Of a stretch of 46,476 nucleotides of DNA, positions 26,070 to 34,055 are shown in pieces. Every line of letters begins with the position of its first letter. Position 1 is the stretch's first letter. The stretch is from positions 1-46,476 of the forward strand of contig JARGFW010000015.1 in NCBI GenBank assembly GCA_029211085.1, in the 5' to 3' direction. The stretch comes from Deferrisomatales bacterium. GTDB taxonomy: Bacteria; Desulfobacterota; Deferrisomatia; Deferrisomatales; JARGFW01. Under the pieces are notes generated by a model, which was given only the letters and a program-made list of their open reading frames with translations, did no database searches and was not told the DNA's origin. The translations under genes were made by a program, and so were the position numbers.

Positions 26070-28178
26070 TCAGTAATCTCCCCAGAACTTCACCGGTGTG
26101 ATCCGCAGCCGCGCATCGCACTGGAGACAGCGCTGGGCTTCCGCTGCCGCGGCCTGGTCGTCGAGGCCCAGGGCAACTTCGCAAAAGCCGCTCACGCGCT
26201 CGTCGGCGTCGGCAAGGCGCGCCGCACAACGCTCCCGGTGGCCGAAGCCATCCTCCCAACCCAGCCAGGGGCCGGGCCGCTCTAGGGGCAGCAACTCCTC
26301 GCCGATATCCCCCGATCCGTCGAGGAAGGAGTCCACGGCGGACGCAGCCTGCCGGCCCGACGCGATCGCCTTCACCACTGAGGAGGTGCCCGTGACCGCG
26401 TCTCCAGCAGCGAAGACGCCGTCACGACTCGTGGTGAACATGTACGAGTCGACCTTCACAAGCCCCCCGCGGAGCGTCTCCAGCTCCCAGCTCTCCGGGA
26501 CGTCGGGCCGCTGGCCGATGGCGAAGATGACCGTTTCCGCGGGGAGGACGTGTTTCGATTCCTCCGGGGCCTCGATTTCCAGGCTCCCCTCGTCGTCGAA
26601 GGCGAAGGACTCCACCTCCAGGCACGCGATCCCGGTCACGCGCCCGGCCTCTGCAACCACCTGGGTGAAGGTCCGGGAAGGGTGAATGGACACCCCCTCC
26701 TCCTCGGCCTCGCGGATCTCCTCGTCGTTGGCAAGCATCCCGTCCCGGGGCTCGAGGCAGGCCACGTGCACCTCCGTGGCCCCCAGCCGCCGGGCGACCC
26801 GCGCACAGTCGAAGGCAACATTGCCGCCGCCGAGCACCAGCACCCGGGCGCCCACGGACACGGGCTCACCCAGGCGCAACGCGCGCAGGAAATCGACAGC
26901 CACGTGCACGCCCTCGGCCTCAGCGCCCGGCAGGCGGAGCCGGTGGCCCACCTGGGTGCCGACCGCCACCACCACGGCTTCGTAGCCGTCGTCGAAGAGG
27001 GCGTCGACGCTCTCCACCCTGTGGTTCAACTGGATCTCCACCCCGAGGGCCTCCACCTCCCCGACCTCGGCCTCTACGACCTCCGTGGGCAGTCGGTACT
27101 CCGGGATGCCGACGCGGGGCATGCCGCCCGCGCAGGACAGCGCCTCGAACACGGTCACGCAGTGGCCCAGCTTGGCGAGGTAGTACGCGGCCGTCAGCCC
27201 GGCAGGCCCCGAGCCGATCACGGCCACCCGCCGGTCGGTCGGCTCCTCCCGGCGCGCCCGCTCGCGCCAGGCGCCGTCGTCATGCTCCACGGCGTAGCGC
27301 TTCAGGTCCCGGATCGCTCCCGGCCCGTTGACCTGCCCGCGGCGGCAGGCGCTCTCGCACGGGTGATCGCAGATATGGCCCAGGATCAGGGGGAAGGGCA
27401 CCTTCTCGCGGATCACCGCGGTAGCGGCGGAGCAGTCCCCCTGCTTCACGTAGCGGAGGTAGCGGGGCACGTCGATCTCGGCCGGACAGTTGTAGCGGCA
27501 CGGCACCAACGCGGCCCTGCGGCTCTTGCCGCGCACCAGTTCGTCGCGGTCGCGCAAGGCTCCGGTGGGGCACACCTCGACGCACGCACCACAGAGGCGG
27601 CACCCGGCCTCCACGAGCTTGCGATCGAAGGCCGTCCCGACCTTGGTCTCCCGTCCCCCCCGCAGCAGGGACATGACCTTCACGCCCCGCAACTCGTGGC
27701 ATGCGCGGACACACCGGCCGCAGAGGATGCAGCGCCCCGGATCGCGCAGGTAGAGGGGGTTGCTGTCGTCCAGGGGGAGCGGCTGCGGGTGCTTGCGGAC
27801 GCGGAGCTCCTCGGTGATGCCCACGTACTGCTTGACCGACTGGAGCTCGCATTTGAGGTACTTGTCGCAGGTTGAGCACTCGGCAGGATGCCGGGAGAGG
27901 ATCAACTCCACGGCGAGGCACCGAAGCCGCAGCACGCGCTCGGTCGCCGTCTGGACGCTCATGCCGGCCGTGACGGCCGTGGTGCACGACTGTACCGGGT
28001 TCTCCGCGCCCTCGAGCTCCACCACGCACATGCCACAGGCCCCCACCGGCCGCAGGTCGGGGTGGTGACACAGGTGCGGCACGTAGATGCCGGCCTCCAG
28101 CGCCGCCTCCAGCACGGTCTGGCCAACCTCGGCCTCGACGGAGCGCCCGTCGATGGTCAGAACGATCGACTCAGTCAT
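26070..28178 (-). CDS. NuoG/GltD-like iron-sulfur flavoprotein
   Basis: The protein has 702 residues from ATG 28178; upstream open frame is a shadow of the next gene. Its order of domains is as follows. A [2Fe-2S] ferredoxin (CHHPDLRPVGACGMC, residues about 37-52) is followed by a NuoG-type His/Cys motif (SRHPAECSTCDKYLKC). Two [4Fe-4S] motifs come next (CILCGRCVRAC and CRLCGACVEVCPTGA). The last part is a GltD-like region with FAD site GSGPAGLTAAYYLAKLG and NAD(P) site GGGNVAFDCARVARRLG, ending in the VFAAGDAVTG signature. Similar subunits are found in electron-bifurcating hydrogenases and formate dehydrogenases. Its start overlaps the NuoEF-like stop (ATGA), so the two form a complex. It is not glutamate synthase: no GltB is present. 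Confidence 0.9.
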   Translation of the reverse strand: MTESIVLTIDGRSVEAEVGQTVLEAALEAGIYVPHLCHHPDLRPVGACGMCVVELEGAENPVQSCTTAVTAGMSVQTATERVLRLRCLAVELILSRHPAECSTCDKYLKCELQSVKQYVGITEELRVRKHPQPLPLDDSNPLYLRDPGRCILCGRCVRACHELRGVKVMSLLRGGRETKVGTAFDRKLVEAGCRLCGACVEVCPTGALRDRDELVRGKSRRAALVPCRYNCPAEIDVPRYLRYVKQGDCSAATAVIREKVPFPLILGHICDHPCESACRRGQVNGPGAIRDLKRYAVEHDDGAWRERARREEPTDRRVAVIGSGPAGLTAAYYLAKLGHCVTVFEALSCAGGMPRVGIPEYRLPTEVVEAEVGEVEALGVEIQLNHRVESVDALFDDGYEAVVVAVGTQVGHRLRLPGAEAEGVHVAVDFLRALRLGEPVSVGARVLVLGGGNVAFDCARVARRLGATEVHVACLEPRDGMLANDEEIREAEEEGVSIHPSRTFTQVVAEAGRVTGIACLEVESFAFDDEGSLEIEAPEESKHVLPAETVIFAIGQRPDVPESWELETLRGGLVKVDSYMFTTSRDGVFAAGDAVTGTSSVVKAIASGRQAASAVDSFLDGSGDIGEELLPLERPGPWLGWEDGFGHRERCAARLADADERVSGFCEVALGLDDQAAAAEAQRCLQCDARLRITPVKFWGDY

Positions 28179-29410
28179 GGGATTTCCCTTCCCGCGCCGC
28201 ACCGTCCCGCCAGGCACGTGTTTCGCCGCACGTGCGCGTCGAATTCGTCGCGGAAGGCTTGCATCGTGCTCAGAAGGGCGTTGGGGGCCGCCCGCCCCAG
28301 GGCACAGCCTCCCGTGGTCGCCAGCCCTTCCCCCAGTTCCACCAGGAGGGTTAGGTCGGCAGCCTTGCCCTTTCCTCTGGTGATGTCGCACAGGATCTCC
28401 GCCATCTGCATGGTGCCTTCCCGGCAGATAGCGCATTTGCCGCAGAGGTTGCGGGAGAGGAACTCGAGAGACCGCGCCGCCAGGTCGACGGCGCAGGCGT
28501 CGACGTTTGCGAACTGGAAAGAGCCGGAGCCACACGTCGAGGCACCCAGGCTGTCTGCCCCAGCCAGCTCATCGAGACGGTCGGCGGGGAGCCACTTCCC
28601 GAGCGGGCCCCCAGCCTGGAAGGCCTTCAGTGTCTTCCCTGTCGGGATGATGCCGCCCGCTCTCTCGAACAGCTGCCGGACCGTCACGTCCGCGGCCGCC
28701 TGGACCGCGCCCGGCTCCCGGACACTTCCCCCAAGCGCGTACAGCGCCGTGCTTCGGGTCTCCTTGGCCAGCCGGACGAGTCTTTCCGCCGAGTAGACGG
28801 CGACTCGTGGCTCCCCCGGCGGTCGGTCTCCGATCGGCCTCTCGCCTTCGAAGGCCTTCAAGAAAGCGGCTTCATCCCGATGCATGAACGCCCCGGGCAC
28901 CCGCACCACCGCGAAGACAATCCCCCCCTTCTCCGCTTCCCCAGCGGCGCGGGTCACGCGCTCCGCGGCCGTTGGCCACTCCGCGTCCACCCAGATGACT
29001 GCCCGGCCAAAGCCGAGCCGCTTTGCCTCGCGCAGGAGGCCCTGCACGATGGCGGCTGGCTGGTTTGCGAGGAGAAAACGGTCCACGTCCCCCGGCTCCC
29101 CCCGAGCCGCGTTGCAAACGACGACAGCTCCTCCGGAGGGTGAAGTCGCGCCGGGAGAGCGCTCGGAAGACGGCTCGGGCGGCGCTTCCGGGGACGGGGC
29201 GAACCGGAACCAGGGGTAGTAGCTGGCGACGCCGTAGACCTCGTTGTCCGTGAGGCCCAGGTGGAGGCTGATATCACGAATCGCAGACTCGGAGAGGAAG
29301 CCTGCCTCTTTCTGCATCTCGGTCAGCAGCGGGAGGAGGCTTCGCCGCTCCCCGGGAAAGCGGTAAAGGATGGAAACCGTGGGCTCTTTCACAGACGGTA
29401 CGCTCTCCAT
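28175..29410 (-). CDS. degenerate NuoE-NuoF fusion protein
   Basis: The protein has 411 residues from ATG 29410. The first 55 residues look like the helical start of NuoE (LLPLLTEMQKEAGFLSES, then GLTDNEVYGVASYYPWF), but the [2Fe-2S] Cys residues are missing. The rest follows NuoF: RDEAAFLKAFEGERP, a soluble-ligand-binding domain with GGIIPTGKTL, and the C-terminal [4Fe-4S] CGKCAICREGTMQMAEIL with a distal Cys in GGCALGRAAPN. The glycine-rich FMN/NADH motif GRGGAGFPTG of NuoF is not seen. It may therefore only relay electrons and leave NAD(P)H binding to the GltD-like partner encoded next. Confidence 0.8.
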   Translation of the reverse strand: MESVPSVKEPTVSILYRFPGERRSLLPLLTEMQKEAGFLSESAIRDISLHLGLTDNEVYGVASYYPWFRFAPSPEAPPEPSSERSPGATSPSGGAVVVCNAARGEPGDVDRFLLANQPAAIVQGLLREAKRLGFGRAVIWVDAEWPTAAERVTRAAGEAEKGGIVFAVVRVPGAFMHRDEAAFLKAFEGERPIGDRPPGEPRVAVYSAERLVRLAKETRSTALYALGGSVREPGAVQAAADVTVRQLFERAGGIIPTGKTLKAFQAGGPLGKWLPADRLDELAGADSLGASTCGSGSFQFANVDACAVDLAARSLEFLSRNLCGKCAICREGTMQMAEILCDITRGKGKAADLTLLVELGEGLATTGGCALGRAAPNALLSTMQAFRDEFDAHVRRNTCLAGRCGAGREIP

Positions 29411-29424
29411 TGCACGCTGATACT

Positions 29425-30045
29425 CTAGCCGATGCACTTGTATCGGAGATCTCTTCCCTGCCCGATCACGCTCAGGTCGGCGTAGGGGTTGAAGGTGGTG
29501 TTCTTGACCACCCGGTAGAGATGGTAGAGCTGTGGCAGGAACACCCCCCAGTTGCCGATCTCCTGGGCGCAATGTTTGGCCCAGACCATGCCTTCGTCCG
29601 GGGTGTCCACTTTCTTCCCGTGAATCGCGTTCGACTTGCCGACCACGCCGAAGTCGGTCTTCTGCCACTGATGGATGCGATACCCGAACGGCTCCGGGTT
29701 GTTCATGCTCTCTGGGCCGAAACCCAGACCACCGGCGATCACGCAGTGGTCGTAGACAACGTAGTTCTTCACGTCAGTCGCCAGATCCGCAAGCCGCTCT
29801 AGGCGGATGTATAGATTCCGCCGTGTGCCGTCGGACCATGTCTGGGGGGCGATGTGAATCGACCCGACGGGATTTCCGTGTTTGGGAGGCACCGCCCAGA
29901 GGAGGGGCTCGTGCTCTTCGGGGTGCCACAACAACATGGCTTTCTCCATGTTGCTCCAGAACCAGTCGATCATCTTGGGAGTCACACCCTCGTGCTGCCA
30001 GTCGATGTGGGTGCCCATTGCATCTTGAGTGATGGTGACGTCCAT
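29425..30045 (-). CDS. DAPG-hydrolase-family protein (PhlG-like)
   Basis: This 206-residue protein has GVTPKMIDWFWSNMEK and LLWHPEEHEPLLW near the N-terminus, and VWAKHCAQEIGNWGVFLPQLY near the C-terminus. These are the signature segments of the family of 2,4-diacetylphloroglucinol hydrolase PhlG, a Zn enzyme that removes an acetyl group from an aromatic ring carbon. It is shorter than PhlG (about 290 residues), mainly at the N-terminus. The candidate Zn ligands (His in WHPEEH and in AKHCAQE, with the nearby Glu) are present. In this neighbourhood a retro-Claisen C-C hydrolase on an acylated phenol is plausible, but other substrates are possible. Confidence 0.75.
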   Translation of the reverse strand: MDVTITQDAMGTHIDWQHEGVTPKMIDWFWSNMEKAMLLWHPEEHEPLLWAVPPKHGNPVGSIHIAPQTWSDGTRRNLYIRLERLADLATDVKNYVVYDHCVIAGGLGFGPESMNNPEPFGYRIHQWQKTDFGVVGKSNAIHGKKVDTPDEGMVWAKHCAQEIGNWGVFLPQLYHLYRVVKNTTFNPYADLSVIGQGRDLRYKCIG

Positions 30046-30083
30046 TTAGATCCCTCCTGAACGGAAGTGACTCGTCCGGTTGC

Positions 30084-30542
30084 CTAGTACTCTCCCGGCG
30101 TGTAGCTCTGCTGAATCTCGATCAGAATTCCGTCGGGGTCCTTGATGTAGATGACACCACAGCCGGTCGGCTTGCCGGTCGCCTCCGCAGGCCAGTGGTG
30201 CTTCACCCAGAACTCCGCGCCCTTCGACTCCAGATACTGGGTCAGCGGAGCCAGGTCCGCGTCGTCCACATACAAGCAAAGGTGCTTGGTTCCGAGGCTC
30301 CCTAGGTAGTCTTCAACGGAAAACGGCTTCTTCTTGCTCTGGTACTCGTAGAGCTCGATATAGTGATCGCCATGCTTCACCCAGGCCATTTCCACCGGCC
30401 CCTGATTCGGCAGATCAAAAACCTTCCGAAAGGCGAGCTTGTATCCCAACATCTCCTCGTACCACGCGATGCTGCGGTCCATGTCCGAGACGAAGATGCC
30501 CACGTGGTGGTAGTGCAGTCGAAACGGATAGTTTTTCGGCAT
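30084..30542 (-). CDS. VOC-superfamily (glyoxalase-like) metalloprotein
   Basis: The protein has 152 residues from ATG 30542, the in-frame start best placed (8 bp) after GGGAG; ATGs at 30548 and 30557 are possible. Two beta-alpha-beta-beta-beta repeats carry all four expected metal ligands: His in HHVGIFVSDMDRSIAWY, Glu in YIELYEY, His in KHLCLYVDD and Glu in DGILIEIQQSY. Members are epimerases, lyases or extradiol dioxygenases. With its close neighbours it may act on a CoA ester or ring-derived ketone. The reaction is not evident. Confidence 0.88.
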   Translation of the reverse strand: MPKNYPFRLHYHHVGIFVSDMDRSIAWYEEMLGYKLAFRKVFDLPNQGPVEMAWVKHGDHYIELYEYQSKKKPFSVEDYLGSLGTKHLCLYVDDADLAPLTQYLESKGAEFWVKHHWPAEATGKPTGCGVIYIKDPDGILIEIQQSYTPGEY

Positions 30543-30623
30543 TTTCATTTCTCCCATCCATCGCTGTTACGAAGGCCTCTACTGCCGCAAAGATTATGGG
30601 CTCTTGCTACCAACTCGACTCGA

Positions 30624-31547
30624 TCACGCTTCCTGCTCCACCCGCCCGGCAGGCTTGACATACGGCGAGAACGCCTTGTACTTCTCGAGCTTTATCTTGA
30701 TCTCAGCCGCCCCCTGGACCATCTCAGCCTGCTTCGCCTTGATGTCGTTGAAGTGGGAGCCCATGCCGAGCGGCTCCCAGCGGATGTGCTTCAGGTCTTC
30801 CTCGCTCCACTCGACCGCGACCTCGTCCGCCTGAATGCGCAGCGTACCGTGGATGCCGCAGACCGGGCACTGGACGGTGCACTTCGCCTGCATGACGAGC
30901 AGGTCCGTGTGGCAGTAGGGGCATACGCCCGGCTTGTCGCCCAGGAACGCCGTTTCCTCGGCAGGCCTCTTCATGGCCTCGGCCACGTTTCTGCCAAGCG
31001 CGGCGGCACGCTGGAGGTACTGGTCCTTCAGCAGCACGTGGCCCGGCCGCCCGACCCAGTGGGCCTGGAACTGGTCGATCACCTTGATGTTGAGCATGAA
31101 GAAGGGAGGCATCATCTGGGTCAACATGAACTGCGTCCAATCGCTTCCCCCGGACGCGATGGCGGCCCCGACCCGCTTCTTTCGCTGGAAGACGCCCATG
31201 AGGAACCGGGGGCTGAAGCCGAGAAACCGATCGTTCATGGTGCAGAACCACCCTGAGGGCCGGATCACGAAGCACGGGGCGCTCATGATGAGCCCATCGC
31301 AGGCGTCGAACTGGCTTCGGAGCCAGAGGGCATCGTCCTTGGGCCACCGCACGCATTCGCCCGTCCCGCCCTTCGAGAGGCTCTGGGTGCACCCTTCACA
31401 CCCCGTGCACGGGTTGATCTCGAGGTCGTGGAGGCGAACGATCTCCACGTCCACGCCGTCGACCGCCTGAGCGGCCATCAGGGCCTCTTTGAGGAGAATC
31501 TCGCCGTTACCGTTCTTGCGTCCCGCACTCAGTCCCAAGAGCTTCAT
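30624..31547 (-). CDS. flavodoxin-fold NAD(P)H reductase with zinc ribbon (copy 1)
   Basis: This 307-residue protein starts as an NADPH-dependent FMN reductase (LLGLSAGRKNGNGEILLKEA), has the Cys group NPCTGCEGC typical of iron-sulfur flavoproteins, and MSAPCFVIRPSGWFCTMNDR around the flavin. A C-terminal zinc-ribbon-like segment has CPYCH (about residue 215) and CPVCG (about residue 235). It is a clear paralogue of the protein at 39453-40364, similar over its whole length. The two may serve different steps or form a heterodimer. Electron transfer from NAD(P)H to a corrinoid protein or to a reductase is a reasonable guess. Confidence 0.87.
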   Translation of the reverse strand: MKLLGLSAGRKNGNGEILLKEALMAAQAVDGVDVEIVRLHDLEINPCTGCEGCTQSLSKGGTGECVRWPKDDALWLRSQFDACDGLIMSAPCFVIRPSGWFCTMNDRFLGFSPRFLMGVFQRKKRVGAAIASGGSDWTQFMLTQMMPPFFMLNIKVIDQFQAHWVGRPGHVLLKDQYLQRAAALGRNVAEAMKRPAEETAFLGDKPGVCPYCHTDLLVMQAKCTVQCPVCGIHGTLRIQADEVAVEWSEEDLKHIRWEPLGMGSHFNDIKAKQAEMVQGAAEIKIKLEKYKAFSPYVKPAGRVEQEA

Positions 31548-31562
31548 GTTGTTCCCTTTCCT

Positions 31563-33350
31563 CTACCGGTAGATGTAATCGCCAGCCACGTACCGTGGTG
31601 GGATCACAGGGATCTGCAGATAGGAGTCATGCTTCCCGCCTGAATGGATCACGTGCTTGCCCTTGTTGTCTGCGTCCCAGGTCAGAGGCTCGAACCAGTT
31701 CTCGTCCCGGATGTAGTGACCGGAGACGAGCACGCGGAGCTGCTGCCCCTTGTGCCAGAACCGGCTGTGGGGGACGATCTCGATGTCCACCGGCACGATC
31801 TCGCCGGGGGAGAGCTTCTCCTCCTTCTGATGGGCCTGGACCGGCTGGAACTTGGACGAGAGCTTCTCGTCCAGCTCCCGCCGGGACACCCGCATCTTGC
31901 CCCACGCGCCCGGGTGGGGCTCTTCGAGCACGTGCATGGGCATCGCTCCCCCGTTCTCGCCCAGCTTTTGGATGGCGATGAAGAGGTCCATGTCGTCGTG
32001 CCCCTGGGACTCCACCCAGAGCCTGAGCTTCATGTATCCCGTGATCTCGGTGTCCTCGTCGAACTTCACATCGAACGTGGTGAATCCAGTCTCGGCGTCG
32101 TAGCTCGTCTTCGACGCGCCGGCGACCGGTTCGAAGGAGAGCGCGTTGCGGCCCGCGTCCACATACAGTTTCTGGTACTGGGTGCGGCGAAGGGGGAACT
32201 CCTTCTCGGGGCGGTTCGTCTGGTAGTTGAACTCGTAGGCGTCCATCACCTCCAGGCGAACCCGGGGGGTAAGTTCCCAGCCGTTGCGGATGTCCTTCAG
32301 GTAGCGGTCGAAGAACCTCTTCAGGTCATCGAGGCCGAACGCGGAGTAGGTGTCTGGCCATTCGAACTCGCGGTGGCAGCGCAGCCACTTCTTGGTCGAG
32401 CGGATCCGGCGGAACCCCTCTGTGGAGCCCCGCAGGTGGAAGTGATTCCAGCACACCGTGGTGGAGACGGGGATCCGGATCTTCTCCCACTGGGGGATCT
32501 TGTCGGCCCAGTACTCGTCGAGGAACGGGTGCTCCACGGCCATTGCTGCCGCGTCGTCCACGTACCCCTGGCCGACGAAAGAGCCGATTATGAAGTTCAC
32601 GAAACTAAACGCCGGTATGCCCCCCTCCCTAAGAGACTCGCGGTAGAGGTCGCCGGTGCCCTCCCACGGGGCGATGCATGTGAGGTGGGGCGGCTGCTCG
32701 GCTGCGATCCGCCACTGGGTCATGGCCACGCCCGAGTTGCCCCCCATGCCCACCTTGCCGTTGCACCACGACTGAACCGCGAGCCACTCGATGAAGTCGT
32801 ATCCGTCACGCGCATCCTGGGTACCGAAAAAGCAGGCGTCGCCCTCGGAGTTGCCGATGCCGCGCGGGTCGACGTTGGCGACCGCGTAGCCCTGCCGGCA
32901 CCAGAAGGCCGGGTCGGGAGACTCGAACTTGGCCATGCGCGACACGGTTCCGGGCGGCACGCCGATGATCTGCCACTCGTCGAAGCCGTCACCCGGACGC
33001 TTCCCGAAGTAGCTCCAGGAAACGATCGAGGGAATGCCCGTCTGGCCCTCGGGGCGGAAGATGTCGGCGTAGATGATCGTCCCGTCCCGCAGGGACACCG
33101 CGACGTCCTGCTCGCAGATGATGCCGGGCTCCGCCTCGTAGGTTCGCGGATTGAGCGGCGGGCAGAACCCGAAGCCCGCGCCCTCGAGCGATTTCTTCTC
33201 GAGGCCGTCCCAGTTTTCACCTTCCTTGTCCACCCTCACCTCCACCGGCGGGGGCTTGCGGGTCTCCCGGTAGATCGCGTCGATCTCGACGTCTCCGAAC
33301 TTCACCTTCTTCTTGATCGTGGGCACGGGGGGCATGTTGGGGGGAATCAT
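31563..33350 (-). CDS. CocE/NonD-family alpha/beta hydrolase
   Basis: This 595-residue protein resembles cocaine esterase and X-Pro dipeptidyl peptidase acylases. The nucleophile Ser is in MGGNSGVAMTQW at about residue 205. DVAVSLRDGTIIYADIFRPE starts the hydrolase domain, VANVDPRGIGNSEGD precedes the nucleophile, and a C-terminal jelly-roll domain runs from FDVKFDEDTEITGYMKLRLW to the end. No signal peptide is seen, so it is cytoplasmic. It probably cleaves an ester or amide of the substrate that this operon degrades. Confidence 0.9.
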   Translation of the reverse strand: MIPPNMPPVPTIKKKVKFGDVEIDAIYRETRKPPPVEVRVDKEGENWDGLEKKSLEGAGFGFCPPLNPRTYEAEPGIICEQDVAVSLRDGTIIYADIFRPEGQTGIPSIVSWSYFGKRPGDGFDEWQIIGVPPGTVSRMAKFESPDPAFWCRQGYAVANVDPRGIGNSEGDACFFGTQDARDGYDFIEWLAVQSWCNGKVGMGGNSGVAMTQWRIAAEQPPHLTCIAPWEGTGDLYRESLREGGIPAFSFVNFIIGSFVGQGYVDDAAAMAVEHPFLDEYWADKIPQWEKIRIPVSTTVCWNHFHLRGSTEGFRRIRSTKKWLRCHREFEWPDTYSAFGLDDLKRFFDRYLKDIRNGWELTPRVRLEVMDAYEFNYQTNRPEKEFPLRRTQYQKLYVDAGRNALSFEPVAGASKTSYDAETGFTTFDVKFDEDTEITGYMKLRLWVESQGHDDMDLFIAIQKLGENGGAMPMHVLEEPHPGAWGKMRVSRRELDEKLSSKFQPVQAHQKEEKLSPGEIVPVDIEIVPHSRFWHKGQQLRVLVSGHYIRDENWFEPLTWDADNKGKHVIHSGGKHDSYLQIPVIPPRYVAGDYIYR

Positions 33351-33391
33351 GGGTTCGTGCTCCTTCTGCGCATATCGGCATCGAGTTCGTG

Positions 33392-34036
33392 TCAGGCTCC
33401 ACAGGCCTCGGCGATGAAGTCGGCGACCTCGCCGATCGTCTTCTTTCGCCGCAACTGCATATAGTTCAGCTGGACGTCGTAGACGTCTTCCATCACCGTG
33501 ATGATCTGCACCATGTTCACCGACTTGGCTTTCAGATCCTCGAAATAGTCCGTGTTTTCGGTCAGTTCGCTTGGGTCCATCTTGAACACCTGGGCCGTTC
33601 GCTCGATCAGCTTTTCCAAAACTTCGTCACGCAGTTCCATGCTTCTCTCCCTTCCGTTCGTCGAGTCGCTCTGAGCGACGGCAAATGCCACCGCCACCTC
33701 CAACTCGCTGGACAATGACAGGCACCAACTCCGGACTCCCCGGGCCGATGCAATTCGGAGAGCGTCCCCTGACAGCGTGACGAACGGCTGTCTGGTCTCG
33801 GCCGCGCGGATCTCGATCTCGTTGAGTCGAAGGTCTTCATCCGTCCCGAGGCACTTGAAGACCGCCTCCTTGGCGGCGAAACGCGTCGCGAAGTAGAGCG
33901 CCGGATCCGACCGCTCCGCCGCCTCGGCGCGCTCGGCCGCGGTGAAGACCTTGGCCACGAAGGACCCGTCGTCGGTTTCGAGCACGTCGCGCATCCGCTG
34001 CACCTTGAGCACGTCGGTCCCGACTCCGAGCACCAC
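33392..34036 (-). CDS. acpS: holo-ACP synthase fused in frame to an acyl carrier protein
   Basis: One open frame of 214 residues holds two proteins that are normally separate. Residues 1 to about 130 are AcpS: GVGTDVLKVQRM at the start (Mg-binding Asp) and FATRFAAKEAVFKCLG with its catalytic Glu and Lys. Residues from about 133 are an ACP: MELRDEVLEKLIE, then the carrier Ser in AKSVNMVQIITVMED (DSL replaced by KSV). No stop codon separates them. A good ribosome-binding site directly precedes the ACP Met, so both a fusion and a free ACP of 82 residues could be made. The start is GTG at 34036. It follows butyrate kinase. The enzyme would load phosphopantetheine onto its own ACP part. What acyl group it carries is unknown, as no ketosynthase is nearby. 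Confidence 0.85.
   Translation of the reverse strand: MVLGVGTDVLKVQRMRDVLETDDGSFVAKVFTAAERAEAAERSDPALYFATRFAAKEAVFKCLGTDEDLRLNEIEIRAAETRQPFVTLSGDALRIASARGVRSWCLSLSSELEVAVAFAVAQSDSTNGRERSMELRDEVLEKLIERTAQVFKMDPSELTENTDYFEDLKAKSVNMVQIITVMEDVYDVQLNYMQLRRKKTIGEVADFIAEACGA
33641..33655 (-). promoter_or_regulatory. internal ribosome-binding site before the ACP part
   Basis: GGAAGGGAGAGAAGC lies directly in front of the Met codon at 33638-33640, where the ACP homology begins inside the AcpS-ACP frame. It could give a second, free ACP product covering 33392-33640. The site may also be a remnant of formerly separate genes whose stop codon was lost. Confidence 0.5.
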
Positions 34037-34055
34037 AGCCGCCGCTCCCCGCGCC

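Noticed and set aside
26070..28178. Glutamate synthase small subunit
   Set aside because: The GltD-like part is joined to NuoG-type iron-sulfur domains and no GltB gene is present.
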